Shown here in pieces: positions 44,301-53,730 of a stretch of 64,000 nt of DNA. The DNA lies in the NCBI GenBank assembly GCA_031761405.1, contig JASEVX010000007.1:32095677-32159676 (forward strand). The letters run 5' to 3'. Position numbers and translations under genes: made by a program. The stretch comes from Serripes groenlandicus (Eukaryota; Mollusca; Bivalvia; Cardiida; Cardiidae). Each line of letters opens with the position of its first letter. Position 1 is the stretch's first letter. The notes under the pieces were generated by a model. It was not told the DNA's origin. It searched no databases and worked only from the letters and a program-made list of their open reading frames with translations.

Positions 44301-47300
44301 CTACGTAGGAGATAAAAAAGCCTAATTAGGAGTTATAAAGTCCTACGTAGGAGTTACAAAGTCCTAATTAGGCTTTTTTATCTCCTACGTAGGACTTTAT
44401 AAGTCCTACGTAGGAGATAAAAAAGCCTAATTAGGAGTTATTAGGCTTTTTTATCTCCTACGTAGGAGTTTTTTTTTGTATAGAACATTATGATTTGGCA
44501 CTAGGACGCTTCCGTACCATTGCGTTTGTTTAAAAACACTAAGCTATGACACATCTAAAACGAAATAAATATTCCTATGTTTTAAATATTTACAGTTTCT
44601 TCGATTGGACTCGCATTTTTGTTTTGTTTTTGTTTTATTTACGAAGACTTGCAGCAGACTGTATCGTCGGCGATTCAATAAGCATTCAACGAGGCGTTGT
44701 TTACTTACAGTCTCATATGCTGTTTCAGATTATTACTATAATAATATACCGAGGTCAACCTCGCAGTGCCATTTTGTATAGACGTAATGAAGTCACTGTA
44801 ACCGCGACATTCGACCTAGGTAAGTAAAAACATGTCTTAGCTCTCTTGAAACTGAAACTGTGGATGAAGAATGAAGTGCTAGAGCGATGACGTCGTTTCA
44901 TACATACATATAATACAGTCAAGACCATCTGATTGGACCGTGATTGGAACGTTATTGGAACGCTTTAAAAGCGGATTGGAATTTAGTGCTCTGAATGAAA
45001 CAGCTATAATGATTGTAACAATCCAATCATAGAAGCGCTTCGAACCGTGACCTTGACCTTTTACTTAGGTCGATAAAACACACCCGTCCAGGTTCTCTTA
45101 ACACTGAACCTGTGTATACAATGATGGAATTCCGTCCACAAAAAAACAATTGCTAGAGCGATGATGTTGTTTTGTACAGCCATATTATGATCACTGTTAC
45201 ATTGACCTTAGACGTTAATCCCGCCCAAGCTCTCTTGACAATGAACCAGTTTGTGAAGTGTGAAGGAATTCAGTTCTCAAATAAAAGTGCTAGAGCAATG
45301 ACGTCGTCGTTTCGTACAAGGTTTTAGCTTTTCTTAGTAAAGAAACATGTAGCTTTCTTAGCTTGTTCTATGTGATGAAATTTCGTTTAATCGAAACTTC
45401 AATTCTGTGTAAAATATAATACTTTAACTCTGTCTCACATAGATACGCTTTCTGACGCTCTTTGAAACAAAAAATGAAAAAAGAAGAAATTGCTCATGAT
45501 GCGCCATTCTCCTTTTGCACAATGTTTTCCACTTTATTTCATAATTTATTGAATTTTGGAAAGGAATAATATTTTTATTCATCAGCACCGACTACAATGT
45601 TTAAATGTTGTCAACCGTAAAGTAGTTTGTCCTGAAACAACAGGCGTCTGAGTTTCCATTTGACACAAAATGGGGAAAAACACACAATACCTCATTAAGA
45701 TACCAGAAATAGTCTCTCTATATTGTCCATATGCTATAATAATAATTATCGTTATGTTAATTTGGGAAATCCCGGTCTTGTGTGGAATTACCCGAGTTTT
45801 CTCATACGATAACATTACTTTCATTATTATCATAGCATATGAACCATGTTTGTTTTAGTTTTCACAAAAGAAAACTCGGAAGCCTGTTCTAAAACCTGCT
45901 TGGCGTTGATTTATAACATTAACTTTGTCTGCATACGTATTAAGTCTTTTATTTGAAATGCCCGCAAAACGCTTTCCAAAACAACTCAAATGTGATATCG
46001 TGAGGTTGGGAGTTTCCCTTGTATTTCTTCATAGCAATGATTTGACCAATAGATCAGTTTTCTGTGAAAGTTCCAGAATCAAATACGACATTAAACATTT
46101 AAGTGTACAGGGGAAATACAATTCACAGAAGCTTTTAGATGTTTATTTTATATGTTATTTATACGTGGAGATCTATTATATAAAGTACAATATTACAGTT
46201 AAAATCTAATGCTCCGAAAATGTCATTAACATTCTACTTCGAATGCATTCGCCCATGCAATACACTCCTAATTTATATGCAGTTTTGAAAAGAATCACCA
46301 TCAATAATTAATATATTATTCATCAACACTGCTATGGACCCTTCCTCACATACAATAAACGTGAATCAGACGACTTTGAAAACATATAGACAATTTCTAT
46401 AAATGAAGTTATAATGATTAAATTGAGATTTATGGCAAAGAGCGATATTTGCTCATCATGAGCGATTCCTCCTTTATTCAAAATATTGTCAAATACTGTC
46501 TGCAATTTGGAAAGGGTTAAGTTTCTGATTGAAAGTCGCTTAAAGCAAGATATATAACAAATGCGTTAAAATACGCCTGTATGTGAGAAAGGGGTATTTT
46601 CATCTCTACCTACCTTGTGTAGAACGTGTTGGGTCTGTTGATGCGGGATCCTGTAGAACAAAAGGTAAAACATATGAGCCGGTCCAAGAGAAAGCCAACA
46701 GTGTGTACTCTGCGTAAAGTATCGACCCGGATCAGACTAAGCATGCCGCGCGGGTTAATCCGGACAGGCACTTTTCGCCTCCTGTGGATTTTCTGTTTCA
46801 TGAATCTCTATACCTCTATCCCCCTGAGACGGAATGTGTCGGTCCGGATTAGCCTGCACGGACTGCGCAGGCTGATCGGGGTCGTTACATTACGCAGAGT
46901 CCATAATGTGGGTTTTCTCGTGGAACGGCTCATATGTTACAACTATTAGGGGCATCTCTTCTAGTCAGCATATAATAAAAGTCCGGTTTGTTTGTGTATT
47001 TTTCCTTAGCCACATAGTCATTTGACTAGCAAACACTCATATTTCAAAATGACGCCTTCCCGGCAGACTTGTTGAGGCTACGTGCTGTTGCGAACCCGAT
47101 AGTATAGACAATAGGGACGATGTTTGGTAACAAACTCTAAACATTATCATGACAATGGATTATCTTGTCAACAAAAGAAGAGAATGGGGATTTACGCGTA
47201 TCTTCTGACGTGGTTTGACTTATTAATTCAGTTAGTTATGCGCACGATTTTCTATTTTCTAGTTCACCCTTCTTTTAAAAGTCTTCACATTCAATGAATT

Positions 47301-50300
47301 CATAATGTTTTCATGGACAAAGTCCTTATTCTTAAACCTCCTCTGTGCCGTAGTGGTAGAGCGTCCGCCTCACGGATTTGGTAGGTCGCGGGTTCGATCA
47401 CCGTCGGGTCAAACATATACAATTGGTAATAGAGGCTTTCCCTCAAGAACAAAGATCAGTAGTACTGGTAACTTACCCAGGAAAAGCACTGATATAGGTG
47501 CAAAAAATGTTGAGTTCGATACCATACAAACAAACAAACATAATCCTTTATTTGCATGTTTCAATTCAATTGAGGGTCCCTTGTGCCATTCAATGAGATT
47601 ATCGATCGTCTGATATATTATTCCGATTCCAGACACAGATTTAAATATGCCGAAGTATTTGCCTTGCATGGAAAAAGCTGTACTCATCAATAATTTTAAT
47701 AACGGGGCTGTATCGCGATTTAAGGGTTATTATTTTCAATTTATTGATTTGGGTTAATCGCCGTTGTCAACAATGTTTCATTCATATCACGACGACCAAT
47801 GTGTTTCCTTCTTACTCACACCACTCCAAACAACAGTCTTTCCAAGCACATAGTCTGTTAGCTCATTTATGGATGACGAATGACGCGTGTCGCATTGTTG
47901 TTTGCCAAGAATGGAACAAATGTTTGAGCTCGGGTTCGAACTTACAACCTCTCGATTGACAGCCCGTGTCGCATTGAATGTTAACAAACATCGGAAAGAT
48001 TGCACACAATAAACAATATATTGACATAATAATATTTTCAAAACATCATATTTTGCAAATAAAAACACTTTTGCAATTCTTTTAAGAAGAACTTTTGATT
48101 TAAGTACTTTTAGCATATTTAGTTTTCAGATAAAAAATGTAGAGCGACAGCATTCGTGCCAAAGGTTGAGAATAAATTAAAGGAAGTACAAAATGCGTGA
48201 AATCCTTCAGAATAGAACGCTTTCTAGAAACGAAATGTTACTTTACTATGTGTGTGAAGTTGGCTCTAGGATCGGTCATCGGCAATCGGTCTTCAAATGT
48301 ATATAGCAAACTGAACGCCGACCTGGAAGTTTGAGCTCGGCCATCGGTGTTCGAATTTATACAGCAACCTGAACGCCGAACTTGCATACCGAGCTCGGCC
48401 ATCGGCGTTCGAATTTATATAGCAATTTAAACACCGACATGGAACACCGAGCTCGGCCGTCGGTGTTCAAATGTATGTAGCAAACTGAACGCCAACCTAG
48501 AAGACAGAACTCGGTCATCGGTATTCGAATTTGTATAGCATTTTGAACACCGAACTGGAAGACGGAACTCGGTCATCGGTATTTGAATTTGTATAGCATT
48601 TTGAACACCGAACTGGAAGACAGAACTCGGTCATCGGTATTTGAATTTGTATAGCATTTAAAACGCCAAACTGGAAGACAGAACTCGGTCATCGGTATTC
48701 GAATTTGTATAGCATTTAAAACGCCGAACTGGAAGACAGAACTCGGTCATCGGTATTCGAATTTGTATAGCATTGTGAACGCCGACCTGGAAGACAGAAC
48801 TCGGTCATCGGTATTCGAATTTGTATATAGCATTTTGAACGCTAAACTGGAAGACAGAACTAGGTCATCGGTATTCGACGAATTTGTATAGAATTTTGAA
48901 CGCCAAACTGAAGACGAAGATCGACCATCTGTGTTCGAATTCATATTACAAACTGAACGCCGACCTAGAATATTGAGCTCATCCATCGTTGTTCGAATCT
49001 ATAAAGCAAACTGTATGCCGACCTGACAATCAAGGTCGGACATCGGTGTTCGAATTTATTTAGCAATTTGAATGATTGATTGATTGGGTTTAACGTCATT
49101 TTCAACAATTGTTCGCGGCGGCCAGTTCACATATTCACGTTTTTCGAAGCATTCACTCACCCGTACTCCACACAACATACTTTCCAAGGAAATAGCCATT
49201 TTTCCTCATAGACTTAAATCCGATTTGTGGATGACGAATGAAGCTTTTCACAGTGACTTTTATCGAATGTCGGAAAGAATGTTGGCCGAGCTGGGGTTCT
49301 AACTCGCAACCACTGGATTGACAGCACGCGACGCTACCGACTGAGCTTAAGCTGAACAACCTTTTTAATTCTTGAAGGGAGGGAGAATATCAATAAATTC
49401 GGACACCGATGGCCAAGCCTTGTATTTCAAGTCGGCGTTCAGTTTGCTCTATAATTTCGGACGCCGATGGCCAACCGTTGTTTTCAATGTCTACGTTCAA
49501 TATATAATTTCGATATGCGATGGCCAAGCTAGGTCTTCCAGGGTGCGGTTCAGTTTGCTATATTAATTCGAACACCGATGGCCGAACTTGGTATTCCAGG
49601 TCAGCGTTAACATTTCTATATGAATTCGAATATTGATGGCGAAGATCGGTATTCCGAGTCGGCGTTCAGTTTGATTTATAAATTCGAATACCGCTGGCCG
49701 AGCTCGGTATTCCATGTCAGCATTCAGTTTGCTATATAAATTCGAATATTGATGGCGAAGCTCGGTATTCCACGTCGGCGTTCAGTTTGCTATATACATT
49801 CGAACACCAATGGCCGAGCTCGGTATTCCACGTCACCGTTCAGTTTGTTATATACATTCGAACACCGATGGCTGAGCTCGATGTTCAAGGATGGGTTTCA
49901 AATTGCTAGCCGTGCCCTGGTAGGTGAATAGTGAGTTTGAAACCCAGCTCGGCCAACATTCTATCCGACTTTCGACAAAAGTCACCGCGACAATTGTCAT
50001 TCGTCTTCCACCTATGGGATATCAGTCTATGTGGAAAAGTAGCCTTTTCATTGAAATGTCTGCTGTGTGGAGAACTGGTGTGAGAACATTCACGAAAAAC
50101 ATGAATATGTGTACTGGCCACCATGATATGACTGACAAATTGTTGAAAACGGCGTTAAACCCAATCAATCACATTGCTTAATTAATTCGAACACCATTGG
50201 CGGAGCTCGGTATTCCAGGTTGGCGTCCAGTTTGCTATATAAATTATTTGAAAACCCATGACCGACGTCGGTCTTAGATGTCTGCGTTCAAATAGCTTTA

Positions 50301-51418
50301 AAATTCGAATACAGATGGCCGATTTCTGTCTTCCAGGTCGGCCCTCAGTTTGCTGTATAAATTCGAACATTTGTGACCGCGTTCTATCATCCAGCTCGGC
50401 GCTCAGTTTGCTATATATATTCGAACACCGATGGCCGTGCTCGGTCTTCCATATCGGCGTTCAGTTTGCTATATAAATTCTTATACCGATGGCCGAGCTC
50501 GGTATTCCAGGTCAGCGTTCAGTTTGCTATACAAATTGAAGTACCGATGGCCGAGCCCGGTATTCCAGGTCAGCGTTCAGTTTGCTATATACATTCGAAC
50601 AACGGTTGCCGATGACCGATCCATGAATTCTTTTGGCATGAATCCGCCAAATAAATGTTTTGCTTAATTCAAATTTACGCTTTATAGGGCATAGTTTGTC
50701 CTCTCCGTTGGTTTTTATGATCGAGTAAAATAAAAATGTACGGCCACGCCATTTTTCGATTCGAAATTCAATCGTGGGCAGAATGATACCCTAATATGAT
50801 GTTATTGACATTATACTGTGTCTGCGTTCAAATAAATATATCATTCGATTACCGGTGGCCGAGTTCTGTCTTTCAGGTCGGCGCTCATTTTGCTGTATAA
50901 ATTGAATACCGGTTTCCGATGACCGATCCAAGAGTTCTTTCAGAAATCCGCCAAATAATCGAGTCCCGGCAATAGTTTCCCATATTCATGCAATAACCTG
51001 TTAAAGCTTGATTTTGATATCATCTATTTAAAAGTGTTTTTATTTTGTTATGTTTTTTAAAACTTCGACCATTTAGAGAATCTATAACTATTGTTAAATG
51101 TTTTGCTTAATTTAAATTCACGCTTAATTGCGCATAGTTTGTCCTCTCCGGTGGTTTTTATGATCGAGGAAAATAAAAATATACAGCCACGCCATTTAGT
51201 TTCGATTCGAAATTCAATCGTGGGCAGAATGATACCCTAATATGATGCTATTGACATTATACTGGGAACTACATTTAGAATAAAGAGTATGATTAAAAGT
51301 ATGTAAAAAGAAGAAGAAGAAGAAGAAGAAGAAGAAGAAGAAGAAGAAGAAGAAGAAGAAGAAGAAGAAGAAGAAGAAGAAGAAGAAGAAGAAGAAGAAG
51401 AAGAAGAAGAAGAAGAAG

Positions 51419-51450
<32 letters not shown>

Positions 51451-52069
51451 GAAGAAGAACAACAACAAGAACAACAAGAAGTAGAAGAAGAACAACAAGA
51501 ACAACAACAACAACAAGAATAAGAACAACAACAAGAAAAAAGAAGAAGAAGAAGAAGAAGAAGAAGAAGAAGAAGAAGAAGAAGAAGAAGAACAACAACA
51601 ACAACAACAAGAAGAACAAGAACAAGGAGAAGAAGAACAAGAAGAAGAAGAACAAGAAGAAGAGGAAAAAGAAAAAGAAGAAGAAGAAGAATGTACAACT
51701 TACCACAGGCCATTCCGTTTTCACACCGTAGACGGACCCAGGTTTGACAAGAATCTGTGGCGTTGTGTTTTCGCCATCTCTAATAATGTAGCACATTTTA
51801 GTGGACCGTCTGTAGTTGACATAATCACATTCCGCCATGGTTTCACATTGTTTCATGCATTTGTTATAACTAATCCCATTAAATGTTGTAAAAATGTGAG
51901 TTCCGTCCCTATCATAGCCGGCTCTGATCTCTTTCCCAAAATGTATAGATCTACCCGGGTTTGTTATATCTTGTCCGTAAACATTTGTACTCAAACTAAT
52001 TGTCTCTAAAATAGAAATTACTTTCAAAACAATTAGCAAATTGTTGAAAGTATATCGAAATACACCCAT
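38083..52069 (-). CDS. Gene B: secreted PAN-CCP-CTLD protein (6 coding exons)
   Basis: Coding exons in transcript order: 52069-51704, 46650-46614, 43817-43650, 42764-42658, 41609-region acceptor resolved to 41589-41484, and 38306-38083. They sum to 1008 nt, or 335 aa plus TAG, with GT-AG introns and consistent phases (0, 1, 1, 0, 1). Approximate domains: signal peptide 8-32, PAN 45-122, linker 123-134, CCP-like 135-191, CTLD 191-335. All six cysteines of a long-form CTLD are present, with EPN and WAD. The single CCP has lost cysteine 2 by the shared compensated frameshift and cysteine 4 by substitution (PNF). Secretion and glycan binding are inferred from the families. Its span is about 14 kb, shorter than gene A because its introns lack the large arrays. 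Confidence 0.82.
38395..38642. mobile_element. MITE M2
   Basis: Left end CGCCGTTCCACGAGAAAACC, right end GTTTTCTCGTTGGACGGC, and an internal hairpin GCCTGCGCAG-TC-CGCGCAGGC. Paralogue of 1515-1745. Confidence 0.72.
39417..39648. mobile_element. M1 MITE
   Basis: TTAACCCTTTACCACATACG to AGTGGGAAAGTGTTAA, core ATTGCTCGTTTTGAGCATTT. Not seen at the paralogous place in copy A. Confidence 0.75.
40690..40908 (-). mobile_element. SINE-B copy, reverse
   Basis: Minus-strand head GGTGTTGAAGTGGTAGAGCG and GGTCGCGGCTTCGACCCCC. Paralogue of 3478-3700. Confidence 0.72.
40918..41500. repeat. 52-bp minisatellite, about 11 units
   Basis: Same unit as 3700-3800 (CCCATTATGTTGGATAGCGG...). It is expanded here and not in copy A, the reverse of the other arrays. 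It runs directly into the exon 5 donor of gene B. Confidence 0.95.
41484..41589 (-). CDS. Gene B exon 5: middle of CTLD
   Basis: 106 nt, acceptor CTCTTTCAG, donor CTATG^GTATCT, phase 0 to 1. It reads NKCQDLSGHLVYIGDQDEQD then YINEMLKWYFGKG. Same length as in gene A. Confidence 0.87.
41957..42172. mobile_element. M1 MITE
   Basis: CCCTTTACCACGTACAACAA to TTTTTGGAAAGGGTTAA, with CTGCAGAAGACCAC and CTTCTGCTGCAGAG inverted subterminal words. Confidence 0.7.
42357..42577. mobile_element. M1 MITE
   Basis: TTAACCCTTTCCTAATTACA to ATGCGGAAAGGGTCTAA, core TTGCTCTGTTTGAGCAAGTT. Paralogue of 4632-4850. Confidence 0.7.
42658..42764 (-). CDS. Gene B exon 4: start of CTLD
   Basis: 107 nt, acceptor ATTTGCAG, donor GCAAAG^GTATTA, phase 1 to 0. 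It reads FVDKCSSSSGELWIRPGLAC then YVLLYKEKINANNAK. It has the ACY cysteine that gene A lost and five extra codons at its start. Confidence 0.85.
43303..43580 (+). mobile_element. SINE-A (tRNA-derived), full length
   Basis: GATAGCTCAGTCGGTAGCGA (A box), GAGTTCGAATCCCAGCTCGG (B box), tail (CAAT)n. Paralogue of 7069-7372. Confidence 0.82.
43650..43817 (-). CDS. Gene B exon 3: CCP-like module
   Basis: 168 nt, phase 1-1, acceptor CTAATCTAG, donor TTCAAG^GTACAT. It reads CGPPDMLDATITGNMYQVGS then IRCLEGGQW. The YQVGSKV word is typical of CCP. The same central frame change as in gene A is present (about 43711-43752), and the final Cys is Phe (PNF), so only two of the four CCP cysteines remain. The fold is doubtful. 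Confidence 0.72.
44148..44516. mobile_element. 369-bp palindromic element built of alternating 12- and 10-bp palindromes
   Basis: Terminal inverted repeats TACGGAAGCGTCCTAGTGCC continue to about 35 bp with small gaps. CCATTG flanks both sides (44142-44147 and 44517-44522). The interior alternates TCCTACGTAGGA (8 copies) and CCTAATTAGG (5 copies) with short linkers such as GATAAAAAAG and GTTATAAAG, so it is self-complementary at several scales. No coding capacity. Seen only here; superfamily not recognised. Confidence 0.9.
44661..44728 (-). repeat. 68-bp segment, inverted relative to copy A
   Basis: Reverse complement of 11490-11557, apart from a few changes, in otherwise colinear surroundings. 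Confidence 0.8.
44760..45330. repeat. Three diverged units of about 150-290 bp
   Basis: Repeated words (GA/CGACCTaGGTAAGT, CTCTCTTGA-ACTGAA-CTGTG, AGTGCTAGAGC-ATGACGTCGT) occur near 44815-44910, 45055-45160 and 45205-45320. Copy A has a related stretch at 11560-11760. Transposon-derived in appearance; family unknown. Confidence 0.55.
45427..45640. mobile_element. M1 MITE followed by a single 52-bp unit
   Basis: The MITE has CTGTCTCACATAGATACGCT, core ATTGCTCATGATGCGCCATT and GGAAAGGAATAAT. One copy of the 52-bp unit follows (45585-45640: ACTACAATGTTTAAATGTTG...). This is the unexpanded counterpart of 13075-15360. Confidence 0.75.
46340..46595. mobile_element. M1 MITE, diverged
   Basis: GACCCTTCCTCACATACA, TCAGACGACTTTGAAAACAT, core TTGCTCATCATGAGCGATTC, and right-end words near 46505-46590. 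Paralogue of 17520-17735. Confidence 0.6.
46614..46650 (-). CDS. Gene B exon 2: 37-nt linker micro-exon
   Basis: Acceptor TTTTGTTCTACAG, donor ACACAAG^GTAGGT, reads DPASTDPTRSTQ. Identical to gene A exon 2 over all 37 bases. Confidence 0.8.
46672..46932. mobile_element. MITE M2, full length
   Basis: CATATGAGCCGGTCCAAGAG on the left and GTGGAACGGCTCATATG on the right are complementary. Subterminal ACTCTGCGTAAAGTATCGAC and TTACGCAGAGTCCATAATGT. Confidence 0.8.
47336..47530 (+). mobile_element. SINE-B, uninterrupted copy
   Basis: GTGCCGTAGTGGTAGAGCGT (A box), GGTCGCGGGTTCGATCACCG (B box), body, and ACCATACAAACAAACAAACA tail. The body reads CTTTCCCTCAAGAACAAAGA exactly where 4250 bp of satellite sit in copy A. 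Confidence 0.82.
47759..47980 (-). mobile_element. SINE-A-related copy, reverse
   Basis: It contains GGGTTCGAACTTACAACCTC (complement of B box region) and CGATTGACAGCCCGTGTCGC. Paralogue of 23123-23345. Confidence 0.7.
49076..49357 (-). mobile_element. SINE-A, full length, reverse
   Basis: Starts GATTGATTGGGTTTAACGTC (complement of tail) and ends GCTACCGACTGAGCTTAAGC (complement of A box region); GGGGTTCTAACTCGCAACCA covers the B box. Confidence 0.78.
49905..50172 (+). mobile_element. SINE-A, 5'-truncated
   Basis: GTGAGTTTGAAACCCAGCTC (B box), TCGACAAAAGTCACCGCGAC, tail AAACCCAATCAATCA. Paralogue of 24221-24500. Confidence 0.75.
50645..51262. repeat. Local duplication in intron 1 of gene B
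   Basis: 50645-50819 and 51085-51262 share AAATGTTTTGCTTAATT, GCATAGTTTGTCCTCTCCG and AATCGTGGGCAGAATGATAC. Copy A has this only once (24870-25050). Confidence 0.8.
51307..51690. repeat. GAA/CAA microsatellite at the start of intron 1
   Basis: A pure (GAA)n block of about 45 triplets (51311-51450) is followed by GAA blocks interrupted by CAA. It begins about 13 bases from the exon 1 donor, as in gene A. Poly-Leu, poly-Phe and poly-Ser frames across it are artefacts. Confidence 0.96.
51704..52069 (-). CDS. Gene B exon 1: signal peptide and PAN/apple domain
   Basis: 122 codons, donor CTGTG^GTAAGT, phase 0 out. It has hydrophobic LLIVLKVISILETISL, then the PAN core with CMKQCETMAECD and MCYII. 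One codon shorter than gene A (RDGEN against RVSGEN). In-frame upstream ATGs exist, so the N-terminus is not certain. Confidence 0.83.
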
Positions 52070-52599
52070 GACTGACGTATCTCTGATTGATTGATTTTCC
52101 ATCGATACAGCGGAATTATATCCATGCTCTGCGCCACTATAAAAGCGACATTGTTTCGTATACTTCATAAATCCACCTGAGAACGTATCTGGTCGGATCG
52201 ATATATTATCAACTTCCGAAACGTATGATAGACATGATGCTTCTAGTTGACTGTATATACATCGCACGAAATCCGACCTTCGCGAGTCAGAGATCAACTA
52301 AGATCCGAATCAGCCTGCACATTAACACTGTTCTAATGTGAGCCCGTGCAATTTAAAAAGAACAGAGTAGGCTTTTTTTAACAGTATAGATCCGAATCTA
52401 GCCGTTCGAACATCACAACCGTGTTAAAGGGGCATGTCAAATTGTTTATATTCAGAAAAGACTGAGCAGGCGCGCCTACTTGTATCTTTTTCTCATGCAC
52501 TGGTTTATTTAGTCACGCATGCGTCCTAGAAGCTCATAGAGACCTTCCATGGATAAAACACTTTGAATAAAACAAACAGAGGTGCTATGTGTGATTTTT

Positions 52600-52800
52600 A
52601 GATTTGTCAAACTGTTTTGCTGAAGAGGCGTCAGAACGCGTTTGTATGTGGGAAAGGGTTAACTTTTGTTTTCAGATAAATTCAATTATAATAGTTTCAT
52701 TTAGTAGATATTGTTTTCATATTGGTACACACATTACATCAAAGTCGTCTGCTGCTAACGTATTGTTTTTGCGAAAGGGTAAACCTTTTCCCTCTGTCTC
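52600..52800. mobile_element. M1 MITE remnants
   Basis: TATGTGGGAAAGGGTTAA near 52657 closes one copy. AAAGTCGTCTGCTGCTAACG and GCGAAAGGGTAAACC near 52738-52790 close another. Paralogue of 26400-26890. Confidence 0.6.
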
Positions 52801-52809
52801 TGTACATGA

Positions 52810-52975
52810 TCAAGTTAACGCTATCAAACGGGCCTTTAGAAGCTAAACAGCTTATGTTTTAATCAGAACAATTGGTCTTTATAATTACATTACATTACAT
52901 TAACCTAACACTTACATTACAATTACATGATAATTACACTACAATAACATTACAATTACATTACATAGCATTACG
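52810..52975 (+). mobile_element. SINE-C 3' fragment with ATTAC tail
   Basis: GTTAACGCTATCAAACGGGC, CAGAACAATTGGTCTTTATA, then (ATTAC)n. Paralogue of the end of 26925-27335. Confidence 0.6.
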
Positions 52976-53730
52976 ACTGATGCATCTGCGTCAGGATGAA
53001 TAATGCCGGTAGTGCTGATAAACGAACCAAGAAAATCCGTTATATAAATCAGCAAAAAAACGAGCAAACCAACATTATGGACTCTGCGTAAAGTATCAGA
53101 CCGGATCAGCGTAAGCAAGAGCAACTACTTGAATGATGGAATAAAGGTTATAGATTAATCTCAATACAAAATACTTATTCATTATTCAGAAAGGTAATGA
53201 CAATGATATCATTCGATGCCGTATTTAAAATGTTTAAGACAAAGAACATCCCATGGGAATTGAAAATAATTGATTTTTGAAATTGAAATGAAATGCATAA
53301 TGTTGAAACCGAAATTATTGTGCCATATGTGCTCGTTTTCAAAAATGTCTTCTATCTGTAAAGTGGGATTTGTTTGTGTTTCTTGGGTTGGTTTTTATCT
53401 TGGACACGGGTTTGTTTTACTGTTATCAGCAGAATCCTCGTTAATATCATGTATGATGGGCAAAACGTACCAGAACGATTACAAAAATAAATAGTAAAAA
53501 AGAAGTAATGAAACGTGAAACAACATAGTCTGGTAAACATGGAACGGAGGGTTTTTGTCCACACGTTAACCTTTTATGTGATTGCACATCTTGATCAATT
53601 ACTCATGTATCCACGATGTCAGAAATCGTCTACTTCAGGGGTTTTAAAGACGTCAGTATCATAAATAAGATTGAATTAGTTTCTAGTCTTCCAGTTCCCG
53701 TGGTTCTATGTACTTACAACTCTTTTGCAC

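Larger units (their letters stand above)
48240..50615. repeat. 58-bp arrays in opposed orientations around two SINEs
   Basis: About 13 units in reverse orientation (48290-49070, GAACTCGGTCATCGGTATTC type), reverse SINE-A (49076-49357), about 9 forward units (49390-49900), forward SINE-A (49905-50172) and about 7 forward units (50175-50615). Several adjacent units are nearly identical, so the array is evolving in place. Lies in intron 1 of gene B. Confidence 0.88.

Noticed and set aside
48747..50667. Many short frames with repeated SVCYI or ALSLLYNFE words
   Set aside because: Artefacts of the 58-bp array and SINEs.
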